This document shows positions 1 to 6,025 of a DNA stretch of 9,001 bases, piece by piece. Each line of letters opens with the position of its first letter. Within the stretch, counting starts at the first letter, position 1. The notes under the pieces were generated by a model, which saw only the letters and a list, made by a program, of their open reading frames with translations, had not been told where the DNA came from and did no database searches. Source of the stretch: PNKC01 sp038323265 (GTDB lineage: Bacteria; Chloroflexota; Dehalococcoidia; Tepidiformales; Tepidiformaceae); contig JBBQGT010000123.1 of assembly GCA_038323265.1 (NCBI GenBank), positions 1 to 9,001 of the forward strand, written 5' to 3'. Both the position numbers and the translations under genes were made by a program.

Positions 1-473
1 TCGAGGTCTAGCGTGCCGTCGTCGCGCACTTCGGCGTAGCGCAGGTTCGCGCCAACGCGCTTCGCCAGCATCTGCCACGGCACGATGTTCGAGTGGTGCT
101 CCATCAACGAGAGCACGATTTCGTCCCCCTCGCCGACATTCGCATCGCCCCAAGCGCGGGCTACGAGGTTGATCGATTCTGTGGTGTTGCGGGTGAAGAC
201 CACGTCTTCGGGGTTGGTCGCACCGATGTGGGCCGCAACCTTTAGGCGCACGCCTTCGTACTGCTCGGTGGCGCGCACGGCCAGCGTGTGGATGCCACGG
301 TGGATGTTCGCGTTCGAAGTCTCGTAGTAGCGCACCAACGCGTCGATCACCTGGCGCGGCTTTTGGGTTGTCGCGGCGTTATCGAGGTAGACGAGCCTGC
401 GCCCGTTCACCTCCTGCTCCAGGATCGGGAAATCGCGCTGAATGCGCACGATATCCAGTCTCGCCGGGGCCAT
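1..473 (-). CDS. sufS: Cysteine desulfurase SufS, N-terminal part (cut by window edge)
   Basis: A PLP-dependent class II cysteine desulfurase of the SufS/CsdA type, which takes sulfur from L-cysteine and hands it to the SufBCD scaffold as persulfide. The frame is open from an ATG at 473 to the left edge, giving 157 of about 410 codons. Visible family signatures are LDNAATTQKP (residues 30-39), NIHRGIH (56-62), TRNTTESINLVA (94-105, cofactor phosphate region) and MEHHSNIVPWQ (124-134), whose histidine stacks on PLP in the family. The PLP-binding lysine and the persulfide cysteine lie beyond the window, so completeness cannot be judged. The start is set by GGAGGT at 480-485, six bases upstream, and by a one-base overlap with the Rieske stop (TGATG), implying translational coupling. 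It is the last visible gene of the suf operon; a SufU- or NifU-like partner may follow outside the window. Confidence 0.96.
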   Translation of the reverse strand, partial: MAPARLDIVRIQRDFPILEQEVNGRRLVYLDNAATTQKPRQVIDALVRYYETSNANIHRGIHTLAVRATEQYEGVRLKVAAHIGATNPEDVVFTRNTTESINLVARAWGDANVGEGDEIVLSLMEHHSNIVPWQMLAKRVGANLRYAEVRDDGTLDL

Positions 474-781
474 CACGGCACCTCCACCTCGACTGCGCCC
501 GCCTTCACGCGGGTTGGATACGAACGCACCGGGCGGACTGCGGGCAAGGCGAGCACCTTGCCGGTGCGCACATCGAACCGCGCTCCGTGCCGCGGGCACT
601 CGATTGCAAAGCCTTCCAGCGTCCCCTGATCCAGAGAGCCGCCATCGTGCGTGCAGATGTCATCGATCGCGTGGAAGCCTTCGCCCGTGTTGCAGAGCGC
701 GATACGCCGCCCGCCCGCCTCGACTACCGTCGCCGTGCCGGCGGCCAGATCCTGCGCCTTCGCGACTTCAGTCCAGGGCAT
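473..781 (-). CDS. Rieske [2Fe-2S] ferredoxin within the suf operon
   Basis: A 102-residue soluble Rieske protein of the non-heme dioxygenase ferredoxin type. The cluster motif is complete: C43-x-H45, sixteen residues, then C62-x2-H65 (CTH and CPRH boxes), so a [2Fe-2S] cluster bound by two Cys and two His is expected. No signal peptide or membrane segment is seen, so it should be cytosolic. It has no neighbouring oxygenase or reductase subunit. It sits between sufD and sufS with one-base overlaps on both sides (TAATG with sufD, TGATG with sufS), so it is made together with the Suf machinery. A role as electron donor during cluster assembly, or as an early client of it, is inference. The start at 781 is supported by GGAGAG at 788-793, six bases upstream. 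Genomes often label such proteins non-heme iron oxygenase ferredoxin subunit, which probably misleads here. Confidence 0.93.
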   Translation of the reverse strand: MPWTEVAKAQDLAAGTATVVEAGGRRIALCNTGEGFHAIDDICTHDGGSLDQGTLEGFAIECPRHGARFDVRTGKVLALPAVRPVRSYPTRVKAGAVEVEVP

Positions 782-1992
782 TACCGGCTCTCCAGCTTCG
801 CGTCGAGGATTTCCGTCAGTTCTTCGCGGAGCGCTTCGTCTTTCACGCGTCCCAGCACCTGGCCAAGGAAGGCCCGGACAAGCAGCGCTTCCGCGTTGGC
901 GTGCGGGATGCCGCGGGTCTGCAAATAGTAAAGCTGCTCTTCGTCCACAGGGCCGGCGGTTGCGCCGTGGGATGCGCGGATGATGTCGTTTGTGAGGATT
1001 TCGAGCACCGGGTCGCTGTCCGCCTTCGCGGTTTTGCTCAGCAGCAGGTTGCGGTTCTCCTGGTTGGCGTCGCCGTTGTGCGCGCCGAGGCCGATGCGCG
1101 TCAGACCGTAGTAGACGCTCCGCGAGTGGTCCGTGAGCGCCGACTTGTACATCAGGTCACTGCGCGTATCCGCGCCGATGTGGTCCTGTAGGGTGAAGAA
1201 GTCCGCATGCTGCGAGCCGTTGCCGTAGGTGACCGCGAGAAGTTCGCTGGAAGAGCCGCGCCCTTCGAGCGAGCATTCGATGTGACCCTTGACGACCTGG
1301 CCACCGGTAACGAGGTTGAGGTTCCAGAAGGCCGAATCGCGGTCCGTCACCAGCCGCTGGTCGAGGAAGACCTGCGTCTTCGCGCCCCAGCGGTGGATCG
1401 TCACGTAACGGACCTCGGAGGCTGGACCGGGGATTACTTCGACGACCGGCAGGACAACGATGTCGCCGTCGCCCGAGCGGCAATCTTCGACTACCGTCAC
1501 GCGGCTGTTCGCCCCTGTTACGATGAGCGTATGCGGAGCGGCCAGCTGCTTTTCGTTCGAAAAGTTACGGCCAATGCGCACGGCTTCGGCCGCTTCCGTA
1601 TTGGCGGCGACGTCAACCACAACAACGTCCCGCAGGAAGGCGTAGTGCAGCGCGTCGAGGCGGCTACGGCCCGCGGTCACGGCCTTGCCGAGATGCTTCT
1701 CGGCGGTCGCAACTATTTTCGCGTCGCCGTCCGCAAGGTTTGCCACAGCCACGCCCGTTGCCGCGCCGCTGAGCGTAAGCTCACCCGCGGCCGGCGTGTA
1801 ATCACCGAGCTGTAGGCCACTGATGTCCAGGTACTTCCACGGCCGTTCGCGCCGCGAATCGGGCATGCCGAGCTGGCCGGCCAGCCGCACGCCTTCAGCG
1901 CGGAGCGCCGCCAGCCATGCCGGGTCTTTCGTATCAAGGCCGATGCGCCGGCTTCGTTCCTCGATCGTCCCTGTCGCTAGGGGAGTAGTCAT
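781..1992 (-). CDS. sufD: Fe-S cluster assembly protein SufD
   Basis: SufD, the SufB paralogue that pairs with it in the SufBC2D scaffold, where it helps iron entry and cluster formation. The protein is 403 residues from the chosen ATG, normal for the family. The N-terminal half is variable and helical. The C-terminal half holds the beta-helix core and the diagnostic stretch SHGATAGPVDEEQLYYLQTRGI, where H342 matches the conserved histidine (H360 in E. coli SufD) at the SufB-SufD interface. I chose the ATG at 1992 because AAAGGA (1999-2004) lies six bases upstream. An in-frame ATG at 2025 would add 11 residues but has no good ribosome site. The stop overlaps the Rieske start by one base. Unlike other junctions in the operon, a 122-base gap with an inverted repeat separates it from sufB. 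Confidence 0.95.
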   Translation of the reverse strand: MTTPLATGTIEERSRRIGLDTKDPAWLAALRAEGVRLAGQLGMPDSRRERPWKYLDISGLQLGDYTPAAGELTLSGAATGVAVANLADGDAKIVATAEKHLGKAVTAGRSRLDALHYAFLRDVVVVDVAANTEAAEAVRIGRNFSNEKQLAAPHTLIVTGANSRVTVVEDCRSGDGDIVVLPVVEVIPGPASEVRYVTIHRWGAKTQVFLDQRLVTDRDSAFWNLNLVTGGQVVKGHIECSLEGRGSSSELLAVTYGNGSQHADFFTLQDHIGADTRSDLMYKSALTDHSRSVYYGLTRIGLGAHNGDANQENRNLLLSKTAKADSDPVLEILTNDIIRASHGATAGPVDEEQLYYLQTRGIPHANAEALLVRAFLGQVLGRVKDEALREELTEILDAKLESR

Positions 1993-1997
1993 CTGTG

Positions 1998-2004
1998 TTC
2001 CTTT
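1998..2004 (-). promoter_or_regulatory. Ribosome binding site that fixes the sufD start
   Basis: The minus strand reads AAAGGAA here, and AAAGGA ends six bases before the ATG at 1992. The upstream in-frame ATG at 2025 has no purine-rich box at a usable distance, so the shorter SufD is preferred. Confidence 0.75.
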
Positions 2005-2058
2005 CGACCCGCGGGCACTAGTCATTTCAAGAGGCCTGGAGGTGGTTGACTCAGCCTT

Positions 2059-2109
2059 ACGCTCCCGGCCCCGTCGGCGGTGCTATTGCCCTCCGACGGG
2101 TACGAGCGT
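2059..2109 (-). other. Two-tier inverted repeat (mRNA hairpin) in the sufB-sufD gap
   Basis: On the minus strand an outer arm ACGCTC (2109-2104) is followed by an inner arm CCCGTCGG (2100-2093), a 15-base loop, the perfect complement CCGACGGG (2077-2070) and the outer complement GAGCGT (2064-2059). A 3 by 5 base internal loop separates the tiers. The structure begins five bases after the sufB stop codon. No run of U follows it, so it does not look like an intrinsic terminator. An mRNA-stabilising or processing element that sets the SufB:SufD ratio is inference, and a partial attenuator is an alternative. The rest of the 122-base gap (1993-2114) holds only the sufD ribosome site. Confidence 0.7.
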
Positions 2110-2114
2110 GAGCG

Positions 2115-3527
2115 TTAGCCCACGGCCCCTTCCATCTGAAGCTCGATGAGCCTGTTCAGCTCCACCGCGTACTCCATCGGGAGCTCCTTGACGATCGGCT
2201 CAACGAAGCCGTTGACGATCATCTTGGCGGCGTTCTCTTCGCTCATCCCGCGGCTCATGAGATAGAAGAGCTGGTCCTCGCCCAGCTTCGAGACGTACGC
2301 CTCGTGCTGAATGTGGACGTCCGCGGCGTCGATCTCCATCGTCGGGTAGGTGTCTGAGCGCGACTGTTCGTCCAGCAACAAGGCATCGCAACGCACGTTG
2401 GATTTCACGTTCTCCAGTCCGTCGTAGACCTTCAACAGGCCGCGATAGCTGGTGCGCCCGCCCTGGCGGCTGAGCGACTTGGAGATGATGGTCGACGTCG
2501 TGTTCGAAGCGGCGTGGATGACCTTGCCGCCTGCGTCCTGGTGCTGGCCTTCGCCCGCAAACGCCAGCGAAAGAATCTCGGCGTGGGCCCCTTCGCCCAT
2601 CAGGTAGACGCTTGGGAACTTGGTCGTCAGCTTCGAGCCGAGGTTGCCATCAACCCACTCCATGACTGCGTTCTCGTAGGCCGCGGCGCGCTTCGTCACC
2701 AGGTTGTAGACGTTGTTCGACCAGTTCTGGATCGTCGTGTAGCGGACGCGGGCGTCCTTCTTGACGATGATCTCGACCACGGCGCTGTGCAGCGAGTCGG
2801 TGCTGTAGGTCGGCGCCGTGCAGCCTTCGACGTAGTGAATCTGGCTGCCTTCGTCGGCGATGATCAGCGTGCGCTCGAACTGGCCCATGTTCTGGGTATT
2901 GATGCGGAAGTAGGCCTGCAGGGGGATGTCCACCTTCACGCCCTTTGGCACGTAGATGAACGAGCCGCCGCTCCAGACCGCGCTGTTCAGCGCCGCGTAC
3001 TTGTTATCGCCGGGAGGGACGATCGTCGCGAAGTATTCGCGGAAGAGCTCTTCGTGCTCCTTCAGCGCCTGGTCGGTGCCGAGGAAGAGGACGCCGAGCT
3101 TCTCGAGGTCTTCACGGATGTTGTGGTAGACCACTTCCGAGTCGTACTGTGCGCCCACGCCGGCCAAGAACTTCTTCTCCGCTTCGGGGATGCCGAGCTT
3201 GTCGAACGTGTTGCGGATGTACTCCGGCACATCGTCCCAGGAGCGCTCATCGCGGTCCGTGGCACGCACGAAATAGTGGATGTCGTTGAAATCGAGTTCG
3301 TCGAGTTGCGGCGAACCCCACGAGGGGTTCTCCTTTTCGTAGAAGAGCGCCAACGACTTCAGACGGAAGTCGCGCATCCACTGCGGCTCGTCCTTCATGT
3401 CCGAAATCATGTTCACGACATCGGTGGTCAGGCCCTTGTTGGCCTTGAAGAACGCCGTCTCGTCGTCATGGAAACCGAACTTGGTTTCGTAGTTGTCGCT
3501 GTTGATGAGGTTGGTGGCGGTAGTCAT
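2115..3527 (-). CDS. sufB: Fe-S cluster assembly scaffold SufB
   Basis: SufB, the core scaffold subunit of SufBC2D, which accepts sulfur from the desulfurase and builds the nascent cluster. It is full length at 470 residues. The C-terminal region is highly typical (SNVRCDALLLDEQS, GEDQLFYLMSRGMSEENA, MIVNGFVEPIVKELP). By my alignment to E. coli SufB, C380 matches the essential Cys405 and E409 (in HIQHEAY) matches Glu434, so the cluster-building residues appear intact. The start has an ideal ribosome site: TAGGAGG at 3534-3540, six bases upstream, whose first three bases are also the sufC stop codon, so SufC and SufB translation is probably coupled. The gene is third in the operon, after the regulator and sufC. 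No frameshift or truncation is apparent. Confidence 0.98.
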   Translation of the reverse strand: MTTATNLINSDNYETKFGFHDDETAFFKANKGLTTDVVNMISDMKDEPQWMRDFRLKSLALFYEKENPSWGSPQLDELDFNDIHYFVRATDRDERSWDDVPEYIRNTFDKLGIPEAEKKFLAGVGAQYDSEVVYHNIREDLEKLGVLFLGTDQALKEHEELFREYFATIVPPGDNKYAALNSAVWSGGSFIYVPKGVKVDIPLQAYFRINTQNMGQFERTLIIADEGSQIHYVEGCTAPTYSTDSLHSAVVEIIVKKDARVRYTTIQNWSNNVYNLVTKRAAAYENAVMEWVDGNLGSKLTTKFPSVYLMGEGAHAEILSLAFAGEGQHQDAGGKVIHAASNTTSTIISKSLSRQGGRTSYRGLLKVYDGLENVKSNVRCDALLLDEQSRSDTYPTMEIDAADVHIQHEAYVSKLGEDQLFYLMSRGMSEENAAKMIVNGFVEPIVKELPMEYAVELNRLIELQMEGAVG

Positions 3528-3533
3528 GGAATG

Positions 3534-3540
3534 CCTCCTA
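3534..3540 (-). promoter_or_regulatory. sufB ribosome site fused to the sufC stop codon
   Basis: The minus strand reads TAGGAGG. TAG is the stop of sufC and AGGAGG is a consensus Shine-Dalgarno site six bases before the sufB ATG. A ribosome finishing sufC therefore sits on the sufB initiation site, a layout that favours reinitiation and fixed stoichiometry. Confidence 0.85.
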
Positions 3541-4305
3541 GGCCTGCGCGGAAGCAGCGAGGGCCGCTTCCATTTCGTCGTAGCCGGTAACTTCCAGCTC
3601 TTCCGCGAGTTCCGGCCCGCCGGAGCGGACGATTCGCCCGTCGATGAGGACGTGGACGAATTGCGGTTTCACGTAGTTCAGCAAGCGCTGGTAGTGCGTA
3701 ATCAAGAGGAGGCCCATCTCCTCGTTCATCAAGGCGTTCACGCCTTCTGCGACGGTGCGCAGGGCGTCGATGTCGAGCCCCGAGTCTGTCTCATCGAGGA
3801 CGGCCATGGACGGCTCGAGCATCGCCATCTGGAGCATTTCGGCGCGCTTCTTTTCGCCACCGCTGAAGCCATCGTTCACGTACCGGCGAGCGAAGTCCTG
3901 GTCCACCTTAAGGATGTCCATCTTGGCGAACAGGTTCTGGCGAAACTCGCGAATCGGCACGTCCGTGCCGCGCACGGCGTTCACGGCCTGGCGCAGGAAG
4001 TTCACCATCGTCACGCCGGGGATGGCCACCGGGTACTGGAAGGCGAGGAAGAGACCCAGCCGGGCGCGCTGGTCAACAGGCAGCGAGAGGAGCGACTGAC
4101 CCTTGAAGAGCACGTCGCCGCCGGTCACTTTGTAGCTCGGGTTGCCCATCAGGACGTTTGCGAGCGTGCTCTTGCCGGAGCCATTGGGGCCCATGATGGC
4201 GTGCACTTCGCCCTTATTGATGGAGAGTGAAAGCCCTTTCAGGATCTCCTTGTCGGCGATACTCGCCCGGAGACTGCGAATCTCCAGCAGTGGTGTCTTA
4301 CTCAT
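3538..4305 (-). CDS. sufC: Fe-S cluster assembly ATPase SufC
   Basis: SufC, the soluble ABC-type ATPase of the SufBC2D complex, which drives the conformational change in the SufB-SufD pair needed for cluster assembly. It is 255 residues, normal for the family. All nucleotide-binding motifs are present: Walker A GPNGSGKST (39-47), Q-loop Q90 in AFQYP, the SufC-type ABC signature FSGGEKKR (147-154), Walker B and D-loop MAVLDETDSGLD (167-178, catalytic E172) and H-loop H204 in ITHYQRLL. There are no membrane segments, as expected. The ATG at 4305 has AAGGAG (4311-4316) five bases upstream, overlapping the regulator's TAA stop. Placing sufC ahead of sufB and sufD is one of the common suf orders and differs from the E. 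coli order (sufABCDSE). Confidence 0.98.
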   Translation of the reverse strand: MSKTPLLEIRSLRASIADKEILKGLSLSINKGEVHAIMGPNGSGKSTLANVLMGNPSYKVTGGDVLFKGQSLLSLPVDQRARLGLFLAFQYPVAIPGVTMVNFLRQAVNAVRGTDVPIREFRQNLFAKMDILKVDQDFARRYVNDGFSGGEKKRAEMLQMAMLEPSMAVLDETDSGLDIDALRTVAEGVNALMNEEMGLLLITHYQRLLNYVKPQFVHVLIDGRIVRSGGPELAEELEVTGYDEMEAALAASAQA

Positions 4306-4310
4306 TGGGA

Positions 4311-4317
4311 CTCCTTA
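4311..4317 (-). promoter_or_regulatory. sufC ribosome site overlapping the regulator stop codon
   Basis: The minus strand reads TAAGGAG. TAA terminates the regulator and AAGGAG is a good Shine-Dalgarno site five bases before the sufC ATG. This is the same fused layout as at the sufC-sufB junction. Confidence 0.85.
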
Positions 4318-4998
4318 CCGTACTTCAATCAGTTGTGGTTCAGATTCGCGTGAGCCGCGAACCAGGTACTCGCAGATTGGCGATCCATCGACAATCCGGT
4401 TGAGCTGTTCGACTTGCAGGCCGAGGAGCAGCTCGATCGCCTTGCGGTCCGTTTCGCAGGGCAGCTTCGAAATCTCCGCGGCTTTGTGATAGGGGCAGGC
4501 CCCGTTCACCAGGTGGAATCCGTCCGGCTGGGAGTTCCAGCTATCCAGAATCCCGTCTTCTTTGAGGCTCTTCGTGACCTGCGCCACGCGCTCGGCGTTG
4601 GCGCCTGAGACGGTGCCAACCATGTCTGGCTGATGCCGTGAGGCGAGTGCCTGCGCAACCGAAGTCATCACCGAAGCGATCACTTCGTCCTGCTCGCCGA
4701 GCGAGCGTAGCATCCGTTCCAGCAGGCCTGCGTAGGCCGCCGGGACAGGAGTGGTGGCGGCATCGGTCGCGTGGTAGGCGTGGTACGGGCGGCCGGTTGG
4801 CTGCTTGACTGCTCGCACGTCCACCAGGCCATCGGCGCGCAGGTTATCGAGATGCCTGCGAACAGCAACGGCGGTGATGCCCAACTCCTCCGCGAGATCC
4901 TCCACCCGGAGCTCTCGGCGCTGGATGACGAGTTCGAGAATGCGTTCACGCGTTCCTTGCATGTACCCATTGTACGACGGACGCCAGACTTTTTCCAC
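4315..4998 (-). CDS. SufR-like winged-helix regulator of the suf operon
   Basis: A predicted DNA-binding regulator, probably a repressor, at the head of the suf operon. Residues about 15-55 form a helix-turn-helix (AEELGITAVAVRRHLDNL) and 60-77 a wing ending GRPYHAYHAT, both typical of the SufR/DeoR-like group. The C-terminal half has C168, C181 and C209, in ACPYH, LPCETD and SPICEY, spaced C-x12-C-x27-C. SufR proteins bind an Fe-S cluster through C-terminal cysteines and repress suf genes when clusters are sufficient, so the same role is likely here. These are the only cysteines in the protein. I recall four in classical SufR, so a middle one seems missing. The 227-residue start is a GTG at 4998, just after a TATAAC box and with no ribosome site, as in a leaderless message. 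An ATG at 4962 would give 215 residues and also lacks a clear ribosome site. I withhold the symbol sufR because function is inferred. Confidence 0.88.
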   Translation of the reverse strand: MEKVWRPSYNGYMQGTRERILELVIQRRELRVEDLAEELGITAVAVRRHLDNLRADGLVDVRAVKQPTGRPYHAYHATDAATTPVPAAYAGLLERMLRSLGEQDEVIASVMTSVAQALASRHQPDMVGTVSGANAERVAQVTKSLKEDGILDSWNSQPDGFHLVNGACPYHKAAEISKLPCETDRKAIELLLGLQVEQLNRIVDGSPICEYLVRGSRESEPQLIEVR

Positions 4999-5016
4999 TT
5001 TAGTGTTATAAAAGTC
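4987..5016 (-). promoter_or_regulatory. Promoter and candidate operator of the suf operon
   Basis: On the minus strand TATAAC (5010-5005) is a near-consensus -10 box, followed by exactly six bases and then the GTG at 4998, so the transcript could begin at the start codon. I see no convincing -35 box. Two inverted repeats overlap the box and start: arms GACTTTT/AAAAGTC (5016-5010 and 4993-4987, 16-base spacer), and CACT-AA-AGTG (5005-4996), one base out of register with the outer pair. A regulator bound here would block its own operon. That this is a SufR-type operator is inference. Confidence 0.55.
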
Positions 5017-5033
5017 GTCTATACCGGAAGAGG

Positions 5034-5062
5034 ACCCAGGACTCAGGGCCAGGCACCCAGGA
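5034..5062. repeat. Short direct repeat in the divergent intergenic region
   Basis: The octamer ACCCAGGA occurs at 5034-5041 and again at 5055-5062, 21 bases apart, which is two helical turns. The stretch between (ACTCAGGGCCAGG) contains further CAGG units. It lies between the two divergent promoters. It may be a protein binding site or simply low-complexity sequence. Confidence 0.3.
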
Positions 5063-5089
5063 TCGCAACGGCGTTGGAGCCCCGCGCGC

Positions 5090-5114
5090 TACAATCGCCC
5101 ATCGCAATTGGAGG
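5090..5114 (+). promoter_or_regulatory. Candidate -10 box and ribosome site of the LLM oxidoreductase gene
   Basis: TACAAT at 5090-5095 matches a -10 box and would place transcription start near 5102. GGAGG at 5110-5114 lies eight bases before the ATG at 5123. A TTG at 5108 that would extend the frame overlaps this ribosome site, so it is unlikely to be the start. No good -35 box is seen at the proper distance. Confidence 0.5.
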
Positions 5115-5122
5115 TCGCAGCC

Positions 5123-6001
5123 ATGCAGATCGGCATCATGCCGCCGCTCTTCTCACCCATCGCCACGCCCGATTACCTGATGGCCGTTGGCGCCGCCGCC
5201 GACCGCCTCGGCTTCTCCTCGATTTGGGCGCCCGAGCATGTCGTGCTGTTCGATGAGTACGACTCGAAGTACCCGTACACCGACGACGGAAAGCTGGCGG
5301 TCGGACGGGATGCGGGAATCCTCGACCCGTTCAACGTGCTCGCCTTCCTGGCCGCCGCAACGAAGAACGTGCGCCTTGGGACGGGCATCGCCCTCGTCCC
5401 TCAGCGGAACCCGGTCTACACCGCCAAGCAGGTGACCACGGTCGACCGCCTTTCGAACGGACGGGTGGACTTCGGCGTGGGCATCGGCTGGTTGCGCGAA
5501 GAGTTCGACGCGCTTGGCGTGCCGTGGCCTCGCCGCGGGCCGCGTACCGAGGAGTACCTGGAAGTGATGCGCCGCCTCTGGCTGGACGACGTGTCCTCGT
5601 TCGAAGGCGAGTTCTACTCCCTGCCCAGTTGCCGCCAATCGCCCAAGCCCATCCAGACGCCATACCCGCCGATCATCTTCGGTGGCGAATCCGATGCCGC
5701 TCTCGGCCGCGTGGCTCGGAAGGGGGACGGCTGGTACGGCTTCAACCTCACGCCCGAAACTGCTTTCGAACGCATCGGTACCCTTGAGAAACTTCTGGAT
5801 GCTGAGGGACGCAAGCTTTCCGACGTCTCAATCAGTGTGCGGCCAGCTCCCGGCTTCTTCACGCCAGCGCACGCCGAGGAGTTCAGGCGGATGGGCGTAG
5901 ACCAGCTGATCCTTGTCATTGGCGGGCGCTCAACCGAATCAGTCATCGGCCGGATGGAGGCGATCGCCGCGGAGCTCATCAGTCCCGTGGCTGCTGGCTG
6001 A
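5123..6001 (+). CDS. LLM-class flavin/F420-dependent oxidoreductase
   Basis: A luciferase-like monooxygenase (bacterial luciferase superfamily, TIM barrel) of 292 residues. The N-terminal strand MQIGIMPP, the segment GFSSIWAPEHVV and the later stretch TTVDRLSNGRVDFGVGIGWLREEF are typical of the F420-dependent subgroup with TIGR03619-like architecture. YPPIIFGG, followed by a glycine-rich RKGDGWYGF segment, fits the cofactor phosphate-binding part of the barrel. The natural cofactor could be F420 or FMN, and the substrate cannot be read from the sequence. It is the only plus-strand gene here. It is transcribed divergently from the suf operon and converges on the VOC gene, whose stop lies 24 bases beyond its own. 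Sharing the control region with the suf regulator could link it to Fe-S or redox status, but this is only positional. No terminator is visible in the 24-base gap. Confidence 0.9.
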   Translation: MQIGIMPPLFSPIATPDYLMAVGAAADRLGFSSIWAPEHVVLFDEYDSKYPYTDDGKLAVGRDAGILDPFNVLAFLAAATKNVRLGTGIALVPQRNPVYTAKQVTTVDRLSNGRVDFGVGIGWLREEFDALGVPWPRRGPRTEEYLEVMRRLWLDDVSSFEGEFYSLPSCRQSPKPIQTPYPPIIFGGESDAALGRVARKGDGWYGFNLTPETAFERIGTLEKLLDAEGRKLSDVSISVRPAPGFFTPAHAEEFRRMGVDQLILVIGGRSTESVIGRMEAIAAELISPVAAG

Positions 6002-6025
6002 GGCTTCGCTCGAAACAATCCCCGT

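Noticed and set aside
442..1191. Overlapping plus-strand frames opposite sufD and the Rieske gene
   Set aside because: The translations are arginine- and alanine-rich low-complexity products typical of antisense frames. The minus-strand genes are well supported and tightly coupled.
2514..3590. Long open frame on the plus strand, opposite sufB
   Set aside because: It is a frame shadow of a GC-rich gene. The translation is rich in V, D, R and L with no recognisable domain, and the opposite strand encodes unmistakable SufB with a perfect ribosome site.
3493..4230. Long open frame on the plus strand, opposite sufC
   Set aside because: The minus strand encodes SufC with every ABC motif intact, and the plus-strand translation shows no family features.
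6002..6025. Bidirectional terminator between the convergent LLM and VOC genes
   Set aside because: I looked for a stem-loop with a T-tract in and around this 24-base gap and found no arms longer than about four bases.
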